Shown here piece by piece: positions 61,702 through 64,000 of a stretch of DNA of 64,000 bases (the stretch's first letter is position 1; every line of letters begins with the position of its first letter). The DNA is from Curtobacterium salicis (GTDB taxonomy: Bacteria; Actinomycetota; Actinomycetes; Actinomycetales; Microbacteriaceae): assembly GCF_011759505.1 (NCBI RefSeq), contig NZ_JAAOYO010000002.1:1-64000 (forward strand). The letters run 5' to 3'. The notes beneath the pieces were generated by a model, which was not told the origin of the DNA, did no database searches, and saw only the letters and a program-made list of their open reading frames with translations. The translations under genes and the position numbers were made by a program.

Positions 61702-62330
61702 GCTGCGGTCCGGTTGTGCTTCCACGCCTGCACGAGGTAGTCCACCCCACTGGCGACCGTCGCGACGAACGCGGCGGTCATGAGGATGCCGTTGACCCAG
61801 TGCGCGAGGTCACCGACCAGGTTCCACCACGGGAACAGCGCGAGGGTGATCGCCACGGCCTGCAGCACGGTCTTGATCTTCCCGCCACGGCTGGCCGGGA
61901 TCACGCGGTCGGACAGCACGGCGAACCGGAAGACCGTGATGCCGATCTCGCGCACCATGATGAGCACGGTCACGTACCAGGGCAGTTCGCCGAGGATCGA
62001 CAGGGCGACGAGCGCTCCACCGATCAGGACCTTGTCGGCGATCGGGTCGACGAGCTTGCCGAAGTCCGTCACCAGGTTCTGTCGCCGGGCGATGATGCCG
62101 TCGGCACTGTCCGTGACGATCGCGACGACGAAGAGCACGGCGGCCCAGATCCGGACCGGCCCGTCCGTGCCGGCGTCCGCCAGGAGCAGGACGAAGAACA
62201 GCGGCGCCATCAGGATGCGCACCACGGTGATGATGTTGGCGACGTTCGCGGTGGAGGCGGGGCCGGGACCCTTGCGGAGGATCCGGCCGCGCCACGGGAA
62301 CCGGTTCGTCGTGCCGTCGGAGGCGGTCAT
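61698..62330 (-). CDS. pgsA: CDP-diacylglycerol-glycerol-3-phosphate 3-phosphatidyltransferase
   Basis: 210-residue integral membrane enzyme making phosphatidylglycerol-phosphate. The CDP-alcohol phosphotransferase motif with its four Asp residues is complete: DSADGIIARR (starting near 74), then G and two further Asp residues in FGKLVDPIADK. About six helices are predicted. It starts 4 bp after the ftsK stop and overlaps cinA. Confidence 0.93.
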   Translation of the reverse strand: MTASDGTTNRFPWRGRILRKGPGPASTANVANIITVVRILMAPLFFVLLLADAGTDGPVRIWAAVLFVVAIVTDSADGIIARRQNLVTDFGKLVDPIADKVLIGGALVALSILGELPWYVTVLIMVREIGITVFRFAVLSDRVIPASRGGKIKTVLQAVAITLALFPWWNLVGDLAHWVNGILMTAAFVATVASGVDYLVQAWKHNRTAA

Positions 62331-62334
62331 GGTC

Positions 62335-64000
62335 TCACTCCCTGCCCGTCAGGCCCCAGGCGTCCTCGTCGGTGTCGCCTTCCTCTTCATCGTACCCGCG
62401 CGTCATGCCGGCGACCGGGTCGTTGCCGTACCGGTCGTCCGGCTCGGCAGCAGCGCTCGGTGCCGGTGCGGCCGGCGCCGGCGGCTCTTCACCGCGGAGC
62501 CTCGCGAGCACCGAGGGCAACTGGTCGCCGGTGACGAGCACGTCGCGCGCCTTCGACCCCTCGGACGGCCCGACGATGTCGCGGGACTCCATGAGGTCCA
62601 TGAGGCGCCCGGCCTTGGCGAAGCCGACACGGAGCTTCCGCTGCAGCATCGACGTCGAGCCGAACTGGGTCGAGACGACCTGCTCGACCGCCGCGAGGAG
62701 CAGCTCCAGGTCGTCACCGATGTCGGCGTCGATCTCCTTGCGCTCGACCACGGCCGCGACGTCCTGGCGGTACTCGGGCTGGGCCTGCCGGGTGACGTGC
62801 TGGACGACCTCGGCGACCTCGCCTTCCTGCACCCAGGCCCCCTGGACGCGGACGGCCTTCGACGACCCCATCGGCAGGAAGAGTCCGTCGCCCTGTCCGA
62901 TGAGCTTGTCGGCGCCGGGCTGGTCGAGGATGACCCGGGAGTCGGTGACGCTCGTCACCGCGAACGCGATGCGGGACGGCACGTTCGCCTTGATGAGGCC
63001 GGTGATGACGTCGACGGACGGACGCTGGGTCGCGAGCACGAGGTGGATGCCGGCGGCTCGGGCGAGCTGGGTGATGCGGACGATCGACTCCTCGACGTCG
63101 CGCGGGGCGACGAGCATGAGGTCCGCGAGCTCGTCGACGACGACGAGCAGGTACGGGTACGGCTTGAGCTTCCGCTCGCTGCCGGCGGGCAGCACGATCT
63201 CCTCGTTCTGCACGGCCTTGTTGAAGTCGTCGACGTGGCGGAACCCGAAGGACGCCAGGTCGTCGTAGCGCATGTCCATCTCCTTCACGACCCACTGCAG
63301 CGCTTCGGCCGCCTTCTTCGGGTTCGTGATGATGGGCGTGATCAGGTGCGGGACCCCGGCGTAGATCGAGAGCTCGACGCGCTTCGGGTCGACGAGGACC
63401 ATGCGGACCTCGGACGGCTTCGCCCGCATCAGCAGCGAGGTGATCATCGAGTTGATGAACACCGACTTGCCGGACCCGGTGGAGCCGGCGACCAACAGGT
63501 GCGGCATCTTCGCCAGGTTCGCCACGACGAAGCCGCCCTCGACGTCCTTGCCGACGCCGATCGTCATCGGGTGCTTCGACTTGGTGGCAGCGCTCGAGCG
63601 CAGCACGTCACCGAGGGACACGATCTCGCGGTCGCTGTTCGGGATCTCGACACCGATCGCACTCTTGCCGGGGATCGGCGAGAGGATGCGGACCTCGTTG
63701 GAGGCGACGGCGTACGACAGGTTCTTCGACAGGGCCGTGACGCGCTCGACCTTGACGCCCGGGCCGAGCTCGATCTCGTACCGCGTGACCGTCGGCCCAC
63801 GGGAGAACCCGGTGACCCTCGCGTCGACCTTGAACTCGGTGAGCACGCCGGTGATCGCGGCGACGATCTCGTCGTTCGCCTGACTGCGGGCGACCGACGG
63901 CGTGCCGGCGCTCAGCGTGGTGGCGGCCGGCAGGCGGTACGGGTGCGCGGGGTCGTCGGTGCCGGCGACCGGCAGCCCCTCCGGCTCGTCCTCGACCCCG
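62335..64000 (-). CDS. ftsK: DNA translocase FtsK (3' part; gene continues beyond the window)
   Basis: The C-terminal about 554 residues of the septum-anchored, hexameric DNA pump that clears chromosome ends during division. Visible: the alpha domain start ([37 protein letters not shown]), Walker [14 protein letters not shown], Walker [16 protein letters not shown], the [24 protein letters not shown] motif, and the DNA-sequence-reading gamma winged helix ([25 protein letters not shown]). No stop occurs up to base 64000, so the N-terminal membrane part lies outside the window. Confidence 0.96.
   Translation of the reverse strand, partial: GVEDEPEGLPVAGTDDPAHPYRLPAATTLSAGTPSVARSQANDEIVAAITGVLTEFKVDARVTGFSRGPTVTRYEIELGPGVKVERVTALSKNLSYAVASNEVRILSPIPGKSAIGVEIPNSDREIVSLGDVLRSSAATKSKHPMTIGVGKDVEGGFVVANLAKMPHLLVAGSTGSGKSVFINSMITSLLMRAKPSEVRMVLVDPKRVELSIYAGVPHLITPIITNPKKAAEALQWVVKEMDMRYDDLASFGFRHVDDFNKAVQNEEIVLPAGSERKLKPYPYLLVVVDELADLMLVAPRDVEESIVRITQLARAAGIHLVLATQRPSVDVITGLIKANVPSRIAFAVTSVTDSRVILDQPGADKLIGQGDGLFLPMGSSKAVRVQGAWVQEGEVAEVVQHVTRQAQPEYRQDVAAVVERKEIDADIGDDLELLLAAVEQVVSTQFGSTSMLQRKLRVGFAKAGRLMDLMESRDIVGPSEGSKARDVLVTGDQLPSVLARLRGEEPPAPAAPAPSAAAEPDDRYGNDPVAGMTRGYDEEEGDTDEDAWGLTGRE

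Overview
This window is a stretch of chromosome from a high-GC Gram-positive bacterium, most likely an actinobacterium of the family Microbacteriaceae. Curtobacterium is my best guess, and the genus is an inference. The evidence is the very high GC content, many GTG starts, start codons placed directly after -10 boxes (leaderless transcription), the gene order ftsK-pgsA-cinA-clgR-DUF3046-recA-recX-miaB-miaA-dapF-hflX-lexA-LysM-hisCBH-priA, and SOS boxes of the actinobacterial type (CGAAC-N4-GTTCG).

Left part (1-9.1 kb): an rRNA-leader-like element at the edge, rlmN, an NlpC/P60 wall hydrolase, a MocR regulator divergent from a PNPOx-like flavoprotein, a 55-residue basic protein, a RimK-type ligase with an RCK tail divergent from a RimB-type protease, and an SDR with TetR and MarR regulators. 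Middle-left (9.2-27.4 kb): accessory metabolism. It holds a DUF3592 membrane protein, an MFS exporter, a LacI-controlled sugar locus (GH1-like glycosidase, ABC permeases, binding lipoprotein, LacI, secreted GH54 arabinofuranosidase with two ricin-type lectin domains), a SMP-30 lactonase, a MarR-MATE pair, a winged-helix/membrane-protein pair beside a 14-bp tandem repeat, a TetR-SnoaL-DUF1772 set and an XRE-SDR pair.

Island-like part (27.4-30.3 kb): poorly recognised genes, a secreted small protein and a decayed transposase-like gene, all beside tRNA-Pro(GGG). 30.4-38.1 kb: two membrane proteins, an EEP-fold hydrolase, a lipoprotein, a RecQ helicase fused to a phosphoribosyltransferase-like domain, an aldo/keto reductase and a repeat-containing membrane-anchored protein.

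Right part (38.1-64 kb): conserved housekeeping genes, nearly all on the minus strand. These are der, cmk, tyrA, an RluB-type pseudouridine synthase with a roughly 500-residue RGG-rich N-terminal extension, scpB, scpA, parA, the his operon (hisC-hisB-hisH-priA-sseB), the SOS locus (LysM protein divergent from lexA), hflX, an RsmC-like methyltransferase, dapF, miaA, miaB, recX, recA, DUF3046, clgR, cinA, pgsA and the 3' part of ftsK.

The most unusual sequence-level signal is a dispersed word, GGACGGGAGGC. Its 10-base core occurs 14 times, both as the arms of intergenic hairpins and as single copies in tolerant parts of genes, in both orientations and in more than one reading frame. No CRISPR array, intact prophage or biosynthetic cluster was seen.
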